A stretch of DNA of 64,000 nt from Rhopalosiphum padi. Its lineage: Eukaryota > Arthropoda > Insecta > Hemiptera > Aphididae. Shown in pieces: positions 1 through 13,030 of this stretch. The first letter of the stretch is position 1. Every line of letters starts with the position of its first letter. The notes under the pieces were generated by a model, which searched no databases, was not told the DNA's origin, and saw nothing but the letters and a program-made list of their open reading frames with translations. Location of the stretch: the NCBI RefSeq assembly GCF_020882245.1, contig NC_083597.1, positions 16,154,581 to 16,218,580 on the forward strand. Direction: 5' to 3'. Both the position numbers and the translations under genes were made by a program.

Positions 1-10
1 TACCCTCATC

Positions 11-29
11 ATAATAATAATAATAATAA
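11..29. repeat. (TAA)n microsatellite
   Basis: ATA/TAA trinucleotide run of about six units at the left edge of the window. A similar (ATT)n run lies near 697-717. Confidence 0.85.
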
Positions 30-94
30 GAATAATATATTATTACGCTGTACACACTATACTATTAATATTATAATACGATTGGCCCATATAC

Positions 95-96
<2 letters not shown>

Positions 97-137
<41 letters not shown>
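97..137. repeat. (CA)20 microsatellite
   Basis: Uninterrupted CA dinucleotide run of about 41 bases. It is translated as a His-Thr run in one frame, which explains the short ORF here. It is likely to be length-polymorphic. Confidence 0.95.
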
Positions 138-139
<2 letters not shown>

Positions 140-1405
140 CTATATACAATATATTTTTGTCGGTCGCGTTTTATTGGCCGACCGCACGCCACCGGACGAT
201 AAATCTACGGCGAATTTCGCACCTCAACGTGATAATTACACTTTCCAGACGCGGTGCGGTATATATATTATTATTATATCGTCGGTAAACCGTATAAAAT
301 AATATCATATATATATTATAGTCGTGGTGGATACGCGTATATGTAGCTCCCAGTATTGGCCGATTTGGCCGGCTATAGCTGCGACAGACGGTGAACTCGC
401 CTATAATTTTTTTTTTATCGACTACGACTTGTGAAAATTATATACGTGAGAAAAAATAAAACGCTCGTGTATATATCATATTATATTATTTTATTGGCAT
501 CCGAACTCGATCGTAGTTGTGCCCAAACGACGACTAAATCTCATATTATTATTAAACGATTATTATAATGAGTATAATTTATTGTATTACGCGTACCAAT
601 TCATATATTATATAGGTACTGCGAGAGCGATCTCAAACACTGCTGCTGCACATCCGCGGCAATCCACTATATTATATACGCGTAATACTACAGGTGTATT
701 ATTATTATTATTATTATTTTATTATATTACACCCTCGGCCGTCGTATTAGATTTCGAAATAGTTGTGTCGTCGTACATTTACACGCAGTCTTCCTAATAA
801 TAATTATAAAAAATATACCCTAAAAACTATTATAATATATTAGAAAATTATACGCGCGCACCTGTTGTGATTAATTTTAACGACGATTAAAATAGCGTTC
901 GCGATAGATTCGTAAACGGATGACTTATCTGTATATTATTAAAATGTTATACCTAATATGTTTAAATAATTCGTATACGGGTGGCAATAATTTTTTACGA
1001 TTATTTTTTCCCACTCCACAGCGTTTGGGAACACATAAAAATATTTTATTTTATAGGAATATAATATATTATAGGGCGGTAATTAATAAAACGCGGCGGC
1101 GCTTAAACGGCTAATAATTTTTTTAAAAAAATAGTATAATAATGTCTATTCATAATACTTGTACAGTTATATTATGTAATAAATTATGTATAACAAGCGG
1201 TCGGTCGCATCTCAACTCGAGAGTTTGAAGTGCCTACACTACTCATATATAAATCATACGATGTTATTAGAGGTCGTTGTGTGTAACACTGTGATAGGTC
1301 CTTATATTTGAAACGCTGCAAACGTTACCGCCACCATCGCGCGTCGTTTACCGATGAAATGTTGTAGATACCTAAACTACGCGAAACGGTAATATTTCGA
1401 TCGGC

Positions 1406-1460
1406 GGAACACGATTGAGCACGCTTTACCTTTTTGGCCACATGATTTCGATAACGTCCG
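1406..1460 (+). mobile_element. Solitary transposon end related to the 56.4-kb element
   Basis: The stretch starting ACGATTGAGCACG, followed by a TTTACCTTTTT block and GGCCACATGATT, aligns with the left end of the inverted-repeat element at 56439-57042 (ACGATTGAGAACG, TTTACCTTTTT, AGCAACACGATT) with only a few differences over about 38 bases. No inverted partner is visible in the next kilobase. This is either a broken copy or a solo terminus of the same family. Confidence 0.55.
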
Positions 1461-1936
1461 TGTGTGATTTAGGGCTGCTGCACGGCGGGTTAGACTTTTG
1501 CAGCGAGCGCGGACCACGAACCCGCAATATCACATCTCGAATTCCGTTCAACAGACTTGTAGTATAGACTGCTGCCGCGATGGCGAGGGGGTTGCGGGCG
1601 ATTTTAGACAGTTGCATACCGACGGCGATTATAGCTGCGGAGATTTATGGTGTGGGGATCGCGTAGGTATAAATCCAACGTGTTCGCCCCCCACCGGTCC
1701 ATAACTCGCGCGCAATAATGTTTGACGATTCGACTGATGCAACGTTGCGTTTTTCGGGGAGGCGCATTATAATGACCTCGCATCAATAGGAGTTCCACAG
1801 CCACCCGACCCGTGCCACTGCCAATCGTACGTAATGGACCGAAAATATCTAATTTCACCGGTTTTCGTGATGTCCGAGCGGTTCGGCGGCGGCCACAAAG
1901 CCGATACTTTATATGCGCGCGTGGTGTACGAGGTAC

Positions 1937-1958
1937 TATATATATATATATATATATA
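1937..1958. repeat. (TA)11 microsatellite
   Basis: Perfect TA run of 22 bases. It produces the Tyr-Ile repeats seen in the overlapping translated frames. Confidence 0.9.
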
Positions 1959-2556
1959 CAGTATACACCTACCCCTATAACTATACATAATATTATATGA
2001 ATATAATGCATGACGTATATACATGTAGTGCACACATAATATAATATGTACATATATATACGACGAGTACACATTATAACAAACAGGTGTTGTCCCGGAG
2101 GATATTATATTCTGTTTTTTTTATTATTATTATTTTTTTTTTTTTGGACGGTATTATTCTTCTGGTCGGACAGAACTACGGGGCCAGATGAATGGAACAT
2201 ATTGTATAATAAAATATATAAGTATATATAGTTAGGGCGCTTGCGAGCGGCAATGGCAGTAGCGAACACGTCGTCGTATTCTTTTTTTCGGACGCCGTCG
2301 GATAGATTTAATTGAATTAAAATGCGAAATGTGCTCCTCCATTGAGTCGTGGGCGTCGGGGTCGAAACCACAATGCGGCCGGGCACTTCGCGGTGTACCT
2401 TAAATATATATTATATAGGTACCTATTCATCTTTCTTGAACGCGTTTATATATTATGTTTTTCGGTTTTTCTCTCCATTCTCTTTGAAATCCGCTTAACC
2501 ACAATAGAATAAACCCGGTGAGATGTACGTATAACGTATATTGTATGCATTTTATG

Positions 2557-2589
<33 letters not shown>
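2557..2589. repeat. Compound (TA)n(GA)n microsatellite
   Basis: A TA run to 2578 passes directly into a GA run that ends near 2589. It marks the right border of the GC-richer opening section. Confidence 0.9.
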
Positions 2590-2639
2590 GGAGAAAGATT
2601 CGTCGCCACCACAGTCTACTGAACTGATCTAAGGTTCTT

Positions 2640-3770
2640 ATTCAACTAGGTACGATGTAATATGTTGTGCATAGTACTTATTCGCAACGTTACAGCGTAT
2701 ATACATACGCATCCATATATATTTTGTCTGGATAGTTGTAGGCTATAGTTATAAAAGATTTTTTTTTATTTTCTCCTTAAATTTTTAGTGTTGAATAAAA
2801 CATTAAAATACGTACACATGCAGCAATGATCGAAGTAGGTACAGAAGTATAGAGTGATACAATCCCTCTATTTCTTTTAGTTATTACTTTCCATCACCCT
2901 TCCACTTATTTTGTTTATAATAACCTATCAATCGAAGATTTTGACAAATGTATTGTTTTTATTATCTGTAGTTGATTATGACCGATGTTGGATGTAGGTA
3001 ATTTTTTCAAAACATGTTAAATTTTGATACCTGACTTTAGTAGACTAAAATGTTATTTAGTCGCTAAAGCTGTAATTTCAATACACGAGTATAATGATAT
3101 AATTGGTAAATTGGTTACTTATCACCGATTATTAATCGCTATTCACTAGTAACTGAAATATATCACAATATATAAAACAATTCTGATAACAGTTGTACTG
3201 GAGTTTTCATCAACGCAAATATTATGAATTCACTGGATATTAATGCCACCCACACCCACCACTTATTTTGAATCACTCTGATCACTGCACAGAGTACTAT
3301 ATACTCTAAATAGTCTATAACAATAAGTGGCTTAAATACAGGTATAATTATATACTGGTTCATACAAAGAAATAATATTAGTATAATTTTAGTTAATTTT
3401 ATACAACACATACATTAATTATCTTACTTAATGGTCGTCATACACTCGGGGTTAAATTTGGGGTAGAACTTGAACGTTAAACAAAACCTAACGACGATAA
3501 TCGAATAATTTTGTGAAACCTTTAGGTACGTAGTACTATACTAAGTATAATAGTATTAGGTTTATACACTACCCACTAACAACCTATATTTGAATAGAGT
3601 TCATTTGGCACTCGCTTTGTATTTTGCAAGGTAATTATCATATTATTATTAAACACGATTATCTAAGTCTTATAACGAATTTATGAATTAAAACCAGAAA
3701 CAAAATATTCAACTATTAACTCACATCGATTATTGATCAAATAAATTCACTTAATAATACAATATTATCC

Positions 3771-3817
<47 letters not shown>

Positions 3818-5440
3818 AATTATTATTATATTTTAATCTAAAAGTGTACATAACTATTTTTAATAGATAATAAGATAATAAACTGTTATTTTTATATAAA
3901 TATAATTATAAAAGTAAGTATTTAGTATTTTTACTTAGCTATTAATGCTTTTATCATACCCTTATGTTTTGTCATTCTAGTAATAGTATTATCATCGTTA
4001 TCGATTAATTTTTTTTACGTACAATAAAAGAACATAGATAATATAATATTTATGTAGGTATATATATATAAAAAAAATAGCTTAGTATTATTTAATTTGT
4101 ATTTTGTAAGCTATGTAAACAAAATGATATAAAATGTTATCAAGAATTTAAAATCAAATATATTGTCAGGCGTTTTATAAATTATGTAACAGTTACGTAT
4201 AGTTAACTTACTACTATAGTACTACCTATGCAGATTATAATGCATAGTAATATGTATAGAATTACGCATACATTTTCAATTATTCGAACTATGTACCTCC
4301 AATTCACAAGTATTCAAATTTGAATGTAATACAAATGCACTTACTTAAATAAAGTCATTCAGGTTTATATTTAAATTTATTGCACTCAAAATACAATTAT
4401 TTAAATATCATATAAAAAAAACATAGTATGGATTAACTGATATATATATATATATGTATATTATTCTTTGATTTTCTTACTGACGAGTGTATTTACAAGA
4501 AGAATACTGTCAAATGTCATCGTACATTATAGTATGGGAATGGCTTGTACAACTCTAATCTATATAGATCTATCAATGTTATGGACCATTTTATATAACT
4601 GTTTTTATTTAGTTTAAACTAGAGCTGGTCCAATTCCACTTATTCTCGATATTCTATGTAAGATAAAACTGATAGCCAATCAATTTTATTAAATCCATGT
4701 ACTGATATATAATTATATAAACTGATATAAATCATAAAACATTTTGCATTCCTGCAATGATAATATTAATATATAATGAAACTTTTTCTGGTACCAAATT
4801 TAAATATTATATTTATAACTAAGTCAACTAACAAAATATAGAGCATAATTATTATATAACTAATAACTTATAAGTAGGTACTCATAAATAATAATTTAAA
4901 TAATGGATTTTAATGATTGTCAGTTTTACTTAAACCTTTCTCGAACCATGGTTGTACGTTTTTCCATATTTGAGATGCAAATTTTCATAACCTATTGTTT
5001 CCTCAAATAATTGTTTGGACGCTTTATGAACATAATAACAATGAATTGTTGCTAATATAGCTACCCCTAACTAATACCATCAATTCACAAAGCAGGTAAA
5101 AAAGGTGTTCAATTGAAACAACATAGTTAAACTGCGAATATCTGAGTTATTAGATGTTAAGGAACAGCATAAAACCTTTCTCGACATCTGTAGAACACTG
5201 AAAACAACAGTCTTACCGATTGGTTCAGCTTGACTTTACGACACATAAACTTTCGTTGATGCAATCGCGTGACGCGTATAAATCTATTAAAATTATCTAA
5301 TTATTTAAATTATATGTATTTATAGTATTTATTATTAATACATACCTAATACATCCGTTATGAAATTTTCCAAACTGTATTATATTATCATAGTTGGTCT
5401 CAAATTTTCTAGACAAAATGTCGTTGTACAGATACACGAA
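2640..5440. other. AT-rich stretch without a gene
   Basis: Dense stops in all frames and many A/T homopolymers. The longest open frame (3163-3411 minus, 82 codons) is a hydrophobic low-complexity reading without a recognisable domain. Nothing else supportable is seen apart from the poly(A) insertion at 3773. Confidence 0.6.
3773..3812 (+). repeat. Poly(A)40 flanked by an 8-bp direct repeat
   Basis: An uninterrupted run of 40 A bases. The 8-mer ATCCCTAA occurs at 3767-3774 and again at 3812-3819, overlapping the ends of the run. The layout resembles a target-site duplication around a retroposed poly(A) tail with almost no body. The alternative is expansion of a short A run between two chance copies. 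Assembly length errors are likely in a run this long. Confidence 0.8.
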
Positions 5441-5766
5441 TACTACGCGTATATGGTTGAATAGAATTTTTTTTCGTCAACATAATCATCGCTCACAACC
5501 CGTGGCGATGAGTTCGATTTCATTGACGCATGCCGCCACCACCGTTTCAGACGGGTTTTCCGCGCAATGATCGATGTTTCTTTAAACGGACAAGACACAA
5601 AAATCACAATACAAAATATATTGGGCCTCCCGGAGGCGCTCATTATACACAGCACACATAGGTAGGCATACTGGAAATATTATTATTTTATGCATGGGAA
5701 TAATGCGATAATAGTTAAGTGACGGTGGTGGTGAACAAGTATATAAAATGTATAATATAATAAGAA

Positions 5767-5783
5767 CGGCGGCGGCGGCGGCG
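5767..5783. repeat. (GGC)n trinucleotide run
   Basis: Five to six GGC units embedded in an otherwise AT-rich neighbourhood, at the left part of the island. Confidence 0.85.
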
Positions 5784-5878
5784 ATAATAACATCTAATAT
5801 CATATAATAATAATAATATAATACGCTTATTACAATATATTATACACGTCCGTTGACCGGGTCGGGCCCGAGTGTTCA

Positions 5879-5913
5879 ATAAATCATCCGGTCGTTTCGG
5901 GACCGTGATTTAT
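5879..5913. promoter_or_regulatory. Hairpin with paired Hox/Exd-like sites
   Basis: ATAAATCA at 5879-5886 is the exact reverse complement of TGATTTAT at 5906-5913. Between them, CGGTC and GACCG also pair, giving an 8+5 bp stem with a 2-nt bulge and a short loop. TGATTTAT is a known composite site class for posterior Hox with Exd/Pbx proteins. That assignment rests on the motif only and no binding is shown. Confidence 0.4.
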
Positions 5914-6259
5914 GAAGTGCACGAGCAGATGACGTCTCGCTGCAGACGCGTCGTGCGGCGGTCATCTCCCGGTCGGTCCACGTTTAATTAGCGTCCAACC
6001 GGGGCAGCACGCTAACATTATGTAATAATTGCCTACAGTACATGCATTATACACGGCTCTGGAGGTCCTGCGCTCCGGAATAAGTACACTAATTTCAATT
6101 GTATTCATTCATCCAGTGCATAAACATAATAATTATTAATTACCGAGACGCCCTTTCTGCCCCGTCGTCGCTATATAAATATTATGTAAACTATATACGT
6201 AATATTATTATAATTAGATAGTTAGGTCCGCGCGCGTACACGCTGCTTGATATGCACAA

Positions 6260-9200
6260 TTTGTGGTGTTATTACAATATATTATTTTCCCGATGATTTT
6301 GTATTATTGTATAGTAGGTACGATTAGTACGTCATAGCGAGAGTATTCATGAGTACTCGACTACGACTAGTCTGACTGAAAAAAAAAACTTTTTTTTAGT
6401 CAACAACAGACTTAATCACGACTGGATGAGTTAAGTACAAATTCGATACGACTAATTTTGGATGAGGTTAAACGGTGTTATGTCATTTAGTAGTTAGTAC
6501 ATATTATGAGTTGTATTTGAACGGCTTCGTTGTACAGTGTACACACTATAGCTATTTATATATTATTTAATAATAAATAATTAAATATAATTTAAAGTAT
6601 TATTTGTACATAATTAAAGAACGTAGATAATATAATTAATGCTTTAATACAATCGTGGGTTATGTAAAAAAAAGAAACATTGGATTGATATAGTTATAAT
6701 ATATTACTTGATGGTAAGTGGTAATTTTCATTTCATGGATTATTGTTGGTATTGTAGAAGTTATTCAACATTTCCCATCAAAAATATTCAAATTATTAGA
6801 CGTGATATTATGTATTTATTTATTTATTTCAGCGATAAAAGTATGCAATTATAAAACATTTTTGAATTAAAAACGAATGAACAAGATTGTTATAAATTGA
6901 AATGTAAAAAGGTATTTATGAAATAATATTTACCATCGTAAAAGTACGAAGATACCTTTTTATGTTTAAGGTGTATGATAAACAAAAATTTAAACTATTC
7001 TTTAAGCTCTGTTACATATTATACGAACAGGAGGGTGTCTCGTCATTTCAATGTGCGTCAAATGAATGCGGTTACTTAAAGGCGAACGACAATAATTGGG
7101 TGCATGCGGAATTTCGACTCCTGCAATTTTGACGCCAATACATTTAGGCACGAGTTAATTACGACGCAAGACAAAAAAAAAATATAAATAAAAACGAAAT
7201 CTCTAATTATATGTCTGAATTATTAAACCTAATATTCTTAAACGTCTCTCAAACTAATATTCGTGTGTTCCAAACGTGTATACACCAACTCACCGTCAAA
7301 ATGAAATTCACACAGATCATTAAAATATTAATTTCAGGTAATCTAATAAATTATTTTTATTTTTTTCATGATAACTTAACCCGGTTAAAATCACTGATTT
7401 AATATTGTTAACGGTTCCTATTTAAATATTTAACATTTAAGTAAACATATATATATATTAATTAAGTAACATATATTATGTTGTCACGCATTTTTATTTT
7501 ATTTGTTTAATTGTAAAAAAACTGTATAATTATTAATAGATAGATTAAAAATTAAAATAATATGTACAAACTGTAGAATGTATAATATAAAACATCATTC
7601 ATATTTTTTTTATAGGTAAACACATAGAAATGAATTTATAATACACGATTCATACTCCCAGATTAGCGATATAAACTTATTTAATATAAAATATAATATA
7701 CCAAGAGTTTAATATAACGAGCAAATAAGAACCCAACAAAACGATATGGCGTCATTTGTCTGTAAGTGTATTATATCCATTGTAAAATACAATTACCGTA
7801 ATATGTAAATATGAAAATGTTTGGCTTGGGTACAACCTATATAGCTATATAGAATATATTATACGTAATAAAACCACAAGAAACTTTATAGAAACGATTT
7901 CATCGTAGTTAAATTATTAAATTTGCTTTTTATAAAATATATAATACAACTAAATAGGAACACCTACTCGTAGCTGTACTTATTATACATAATTTGTATG
8001 CAATATGATTTATGACGGATACCTATATGTAATGTTATGTAGAATCGCGTAACAATGATACTCCGCTTTTATATAAATTAAAATTCTTCTTAGTAAGTGA
8101 CGTTTTGCTTTGTATTAAGATATTAAAGAAGTTACGTACTATACGTATAAACTATAAAATATATGGAAATCGTACAAATGCACAATACCGTTCATGTACC
8201 ATTCGTGATAAGTTTTATTCATGCATTTTATCATAAAATATTACATGCACGTGTACTTCAAAGGATGCAGTTAAATTACCTCGTATAATTATTATCCGAC
8301 TTCTCAAATCAATTAATTTATTGTATAGGTACGTATTTTTATTATTATTATTATCACGCGTGAAACTTATTGATATAAGGAAATATAATAATGATTAGAA
8401 CTTTATATCTATTACTATTGTACATTTTATTATTTCCCTCTCTATTTGTTATTTACTACTGCTTATATGTCATTAATATATAGGCTATATGTACATATAA
8501 ATATATAATATATTATGTGCCTACTTTGTATTATTCATCCATAAATATGGCTAACGCCGTCTGCTCGAGTTTTGCTGTACATTTTTATTCATTCTTTTAT
8601 ACGCACTAAAATGTTTGTGAAACTACTTTTCGACAAATTCAAAGACGCTCTATATATTTACATAGTTTTGATTCTTCATCCAATTGAAATCACATCATGA
8701 GCGCATTCCGAGTTTATATTTTGTTTTTCTATATTGTTTTTCTAAATGAGATTGGTCGTTACTCACATTAAATAACATTGAAAAGGTTTCTTTTTAAGGT
8801 TTTTATTTGTTTAGTGGAAGGAAAGTGTACTACATGGAAAGGCATTGATATTTTGCGGAATACATTTACGAATGACGGCTTTATAAAAACGTATTTTTGT
8901 AAAATCAATAAAACAGAGAATATAAAAACTAAACCATTGTTTTCTTTTGTTTATTAAGTATTATAAGTTGTACACAAAAATGATTTTGATTATATTTTCA
9001 ATAGTAAACAACATTTTATGATTATAACATTTAATTTTTAATTTATTTCTGCTTGAATTTAGTGATGGGTAATTAAATATTATAAATAAAGCAAACTCGA
9101 TTGAATAACCTCTTATATCTAGAAAAGTCAATTTTTTGATAAATTGTATAAGATATTTGATTACATTTAGCTTTTTAAATTCCGAAATATTTATAGATAT

Positions 9201-10051
9201 GGATTGGTGTTGTTGCGTAAATTAATTTTCAGTAGAAAATACATTGTAATTATTTATTAAATTAATTAAATTAATATTCATGAAAAAATTATTATTATTA
9301 ATATTGAAACAATTTCTTATTCAATAATAAATTATAGAAATGCATTACCTACACTTTATAGTTTATTATAAATTTATACACGACTAAAATGCTGTTTTTT
9401 ACGGCTACATAGAAAAAAAAAAATACTAACCAAATACATTTTGTAGTATAGGTCGTGAAAAATAAAACCGTATATTTTACATAACACATTTTTATTGCTC
9501 ATACTCAGAATCCTGTGTGTGTAATTTGATTCAAACTTTACATTATGCGCCACTGTAAAACATTTGATTATTTACCAATTTGTTTTGCGTGTAATTCTTT
9601 TTCAGAGAGAGTTAAGAGAAAAAAAGAAAAAACGATTATTTTAAAACGAAAAAGAACTGCAGCAGAGCCGGCCGTATGGTAAATAATATACATACCTATT
9701 ATGAATAATTCAGCTAAGGGTTTTTAATTTAAAAAATGTATTAATAAATTGTGAGTGTTTATTTTTTTTTACTGCCCTATACATTAAATACGTCTTTTTA
9801 TATTACATTTATACATACTTTTTAAATTGTTTTTTTATTTAACTTAAACTACAAAGGCCATCAGATAACTGAAAATTGTTTAATACAAAACAACTTTACA
9901 TTTTATCTAGGAAAAGTTAGATAAATCATTGCTATAAGTATATTTAGATATTTCAAAATGTTGCCCTCTTCCATCAATAATTTGTTCTCGTTTTCTTCTG
10001 CGTCTTTAATATATTTAAATATTAAGTAGGTATATTGTTCCAAATAGTTAC
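6260..10051. other. AT-rich stretch without a gene
   Basis: Stop-dense AT-rich DNA with (TA)n and A/T homopolymers. No domain, RNA gene or bounded transposon was recognised. Short open frames here (such as 7211-7402) look like chance. Confidence 0.6.
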
Positions 10052-10170
10052 CAGTAAGACTCTTGCAACTATTCACTGACGCGTGACGTGGCAAATGAAA
10101 TAAATTTGGCGAATCACATTCCATTGTGTTGTGATTGTGCACTTCAGATTTCAGAAGCTCGTTGAGCACA
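10052..10170 (-). CDS. Possible isolated exon, function unknown
   Basis: On the minus strand an open frame runs from 10169 to 9903. It starts just after an acceptor-like CAG (ending at 10171) and contains a donor-like CTG|GTAAC at 10052/10051. The enclosed peptide of about 39 residues is polar, with His, Ser, Cys and Asn and few low-complexity runs, unlike most chance ORFs here. No family is recognised and no partner exon was found. It could well be a coincidence. Confidence 0.13.
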
Positions 10171-13030
10171 CTGATGTTTGGAATATTTTATTATTATATT
10201 ATAAAACGTTGTGACTGAATAATTGTCTGCATTGTATTATTTTGTGTGTATGCTCAGTATGCACTAAAGTATACGCGCAGTGGACAAATGTTTTGAAGAA
10301 GTACATTTCACGTAAATATAGACATTAGTATTGGGTTACCATATATATGTATATAATATGTACAGTTGCGTGTAAAGAGTTTGGGGTAAATGTTTTTATT
10401 AAAAAAAGTTGATCAGTGATAAAATATATAAAAAACAGTAGATTAAATTAAATCACATAGTTTAACTTGAAACATTCTACTGTAATATACAATCAGGTTA
10501 GAATACAATATAGATATTTTTACATTTTTATCAATATTCAATTTAATGTAAGAATCAATAAAAAAAAAAATTTAAATAAATGTATGTATCAATATTGTAT
10601 CAGATACACTTGTTAGATTTAAAATTAAAATTTGATGATCAAACTGGAAATAAAATTATATAAATAAAAAGAACTGTACATGAATATTATACCAGAATTT
10701 TGGATACAGCTAGTTCCGTGTAGTTAGTTTATCGATAGTTAAATGGGCGCGTAATAAAAAATTTATATTTTGATTAATGATAACAAAAAAAAAAAAATTG
10801 CAATATTTTTTACATAAAAACTATATAGAAACGCGAAAATGCCGATATTTTAAAGATTAAGGAGCGATTATACTTACTGGTTTTTAAGACCATTTTTTAT
10901 GACATTTAAGGATTTTGCGATCACGTGATTGTTTTTTTTAAAGTTTTATTTGGATGCTAGCAGCCTTAATTATAATCGAATTAATTATAATGTGAAACCA
11001 CAATGAGTTTGTAGTAACGCGAAATAATACAAAGGTATAATGTGTAAAATATATATGTACATAGATTATGAGTAAGAACTTCTAATTAGAAATTATAATT
11101 TATAATAATTGTTTATAAATATTTTTGTATATTTTATAGACATGTTTAAAGACCATTATAAATTTGATAATTTTTCGGTATAAATTATAATATATTATTA
11201 TATAATTATTATTATGCTAATTTTTATTACGATATTATTTTTTTTCCCTAAAGTTTTAATATTGTTTGTAGTTCTGTATTATTTAGATTTAAAGAAATCA
11301 ATTAAAGTTTTTTTTTTATAAGAAAACACTTTCTTTTGATTTATACTTTGATATATTTGAATGATTTTATATTAGCCGGCGTTTTTTTTTTATTAAGTTT
11401 TAGTTTTGTTTTTTTTTTATATACCTACACAATCAATTTTAATATTACACAATTTAATTAATGTTCATAATAAACGTAATGCTTTCAACAGTAAGGTATT
11501 ATTAATACAATATATAATTTTTAATTTTGTTTATAAAGTTTACAACTCAAACATGCACTTTATAATTTTTCCTTTATTATTTTTAATGAAGGTTTTTCAC
11601 TGTGTATCATTTTTTTTTTTTTTTTTTTTTGATAAATTTATTTCATTCATAAAGATTAATTTATAGTGAATTGTAAAGAAAATCATAGTTTTTTTTTGTT
11701 CAATGTTTGTTTTTGTTCCTCGTTTTCAATTAAAGTAAAATTGTTTTGAATATCATGATAAACAATGAGTTCTTTCTCTCAGTTTTAATATTTTAATGCA
11801 CCGTGAATACTCACTCTAATTGTAAAAATAATGTTGGGCCGAATTAACAAAACACGATCTTCGTATTATATTGGCTGGTTATAATTTGTATCAAAACTAC
11901 CTACCTAATATTCTTATTTATGGAAAAATAAACGGTTCTAAATTCAACATATCAATTCACAATGAATGTTTAGTATTAAATATTAATAACGTGAAGTATG
12001 TTGTAGGTATATTTCAATGTATTAAAATAATTCTTTTACAGATTGGATATCATACCCAGATATAAACATACCTACAATCACTTACACTTTTGAACAATAC
12101 AACAGTAAAAATAACATAGTTTATGTGTCTTGTCATTTCACTCATTTTGGCTTAATATTTAAGTATAAATATAAAGTAGTATTATAATATATTATAAAAC
12201 ATTAAATAATGATTAATTATCGGAACAAAAAATGTAATTATTATCGTCTTGTTTACTATCATCTCACTAACACACAGTATAAAATAACTATCAAAGGCTT
12301 CAATTAAAGTACTCAACATTTATAATTAACATTTTTTTTATCTATACCTTACATCCGGTTATATATCTTGCGTAACCTATATATATATATATTTAATTAA
12401 AAAATACTTATTAGTATATAATATTATATACCTTTTTGATCAAAATAATACTTATTAGTTAGGTTATTGAATTTTATTATATTATACTTGTATTAAAAAG
12501 TTAGTATCTATTTTTTAGATACAATAGATAAGTATAAAATGTATATGAACTATGAAGTATCTCTAATACCAGTGCATACCTATCTTAGAAACAATATTTT
12601 AAATATCTTTAGAACCTAAAAAAAAATTTCATTGGTTAACAGCAAAATTTATAAAATGTTGTGCCATAATTGCCGTTTATCTCCATTACATTTTTTGAAT
12701 CGTGGCAGTGTAACATTACACTAAGTTTTTTTAAACTCTTCCAGTAAAGAGCCGTATAATTTCTGCGTAACTAGTTGATAACTTCAGTATCACTTATGAA
12801 CAATTTTCCTAAGAGAAGAAGGCCGCCTTTGGTAATTGTAAAGCACACTCTCTTATTGAGAGAGTTCAAGGGCTTGTGTCACGTTACCGAAAACATACGA
12901 AGGAGATCTGAGATTATGTCGAAAAATAATTTAAATCCTGGTGTTAGTTGTACTGTTATTTTCAGTCAATTTTGTTGCATTTTTTAAAAGTTTTCCTGGC
13001 GTAAGGAAAATTATTTTTTTGAATACCCTT
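10171..13030. other. AT-rich stretch with one small open frame
   Basis: Mostly A/T homopolymers and (TA)n. The exception is 12775-12987 plus (70 codons), where a less AT-biased segment carries Arg/Pro-rich sequence and a perfect 7-bp hairpin at 12847-12865 (ACTCTCT...AGAGAGT). No family is recognised for it. Confidence 0.5.

Larger units (their letters stand above)
1..2640. other. GC/CpG-richer island, no recognised gene
   Basis: This stretch is clearly richer in G, C and CpG than the DNA after about 2640. Words such as CGCGC, GGCGGC and CCGGT recur among (TA)n, (TTA)n and (CA)n runs. Open stretches of 60-156 codons exist on both strands (for example 1604-2074 minus and 1498-1704 plus), but they overlap each other, include translated simple repeats and match no family I recognise. 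Possible roles are a regulatory region, a 5' UTR or promoter, or an unrecognised exon. The part from 1400 to 1900 is the most GC-rich and also holds a transposon end. Confidence 0.45.
5440..6260. other. GC/CpG-rich island, candidate regulatory element
   Basis: The island is CpG-rich and abruptly different from its flanks. It contains a GGC run (5767-5783), a palindrome with ATAAATCA/TGATTTAT arms (5879-5913), a TGACGTC CRE-like site near 5929 and repeated GGTCGGTC words. The open frames at 5443-5655 and 5582-5803 (minus) overlap each other and resemble no family. The second island at about 31.1 kb shares two motifs in the same order, which favours a cis-regulatory role over an exon. Confidence 0.45.

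Noticed and set aside
82..288. Short ORF with a His-Thr repeat
   Set aside because: It is the translation of the (CA)n microsatellite with no plausible protein beyond it.
1604..2074. 156-codon minus-strand ORF
   Set aside because: Much of it reads (TA)n as Tyr-Ile repeats, another frame overlaps it, and no domain is recognisable.
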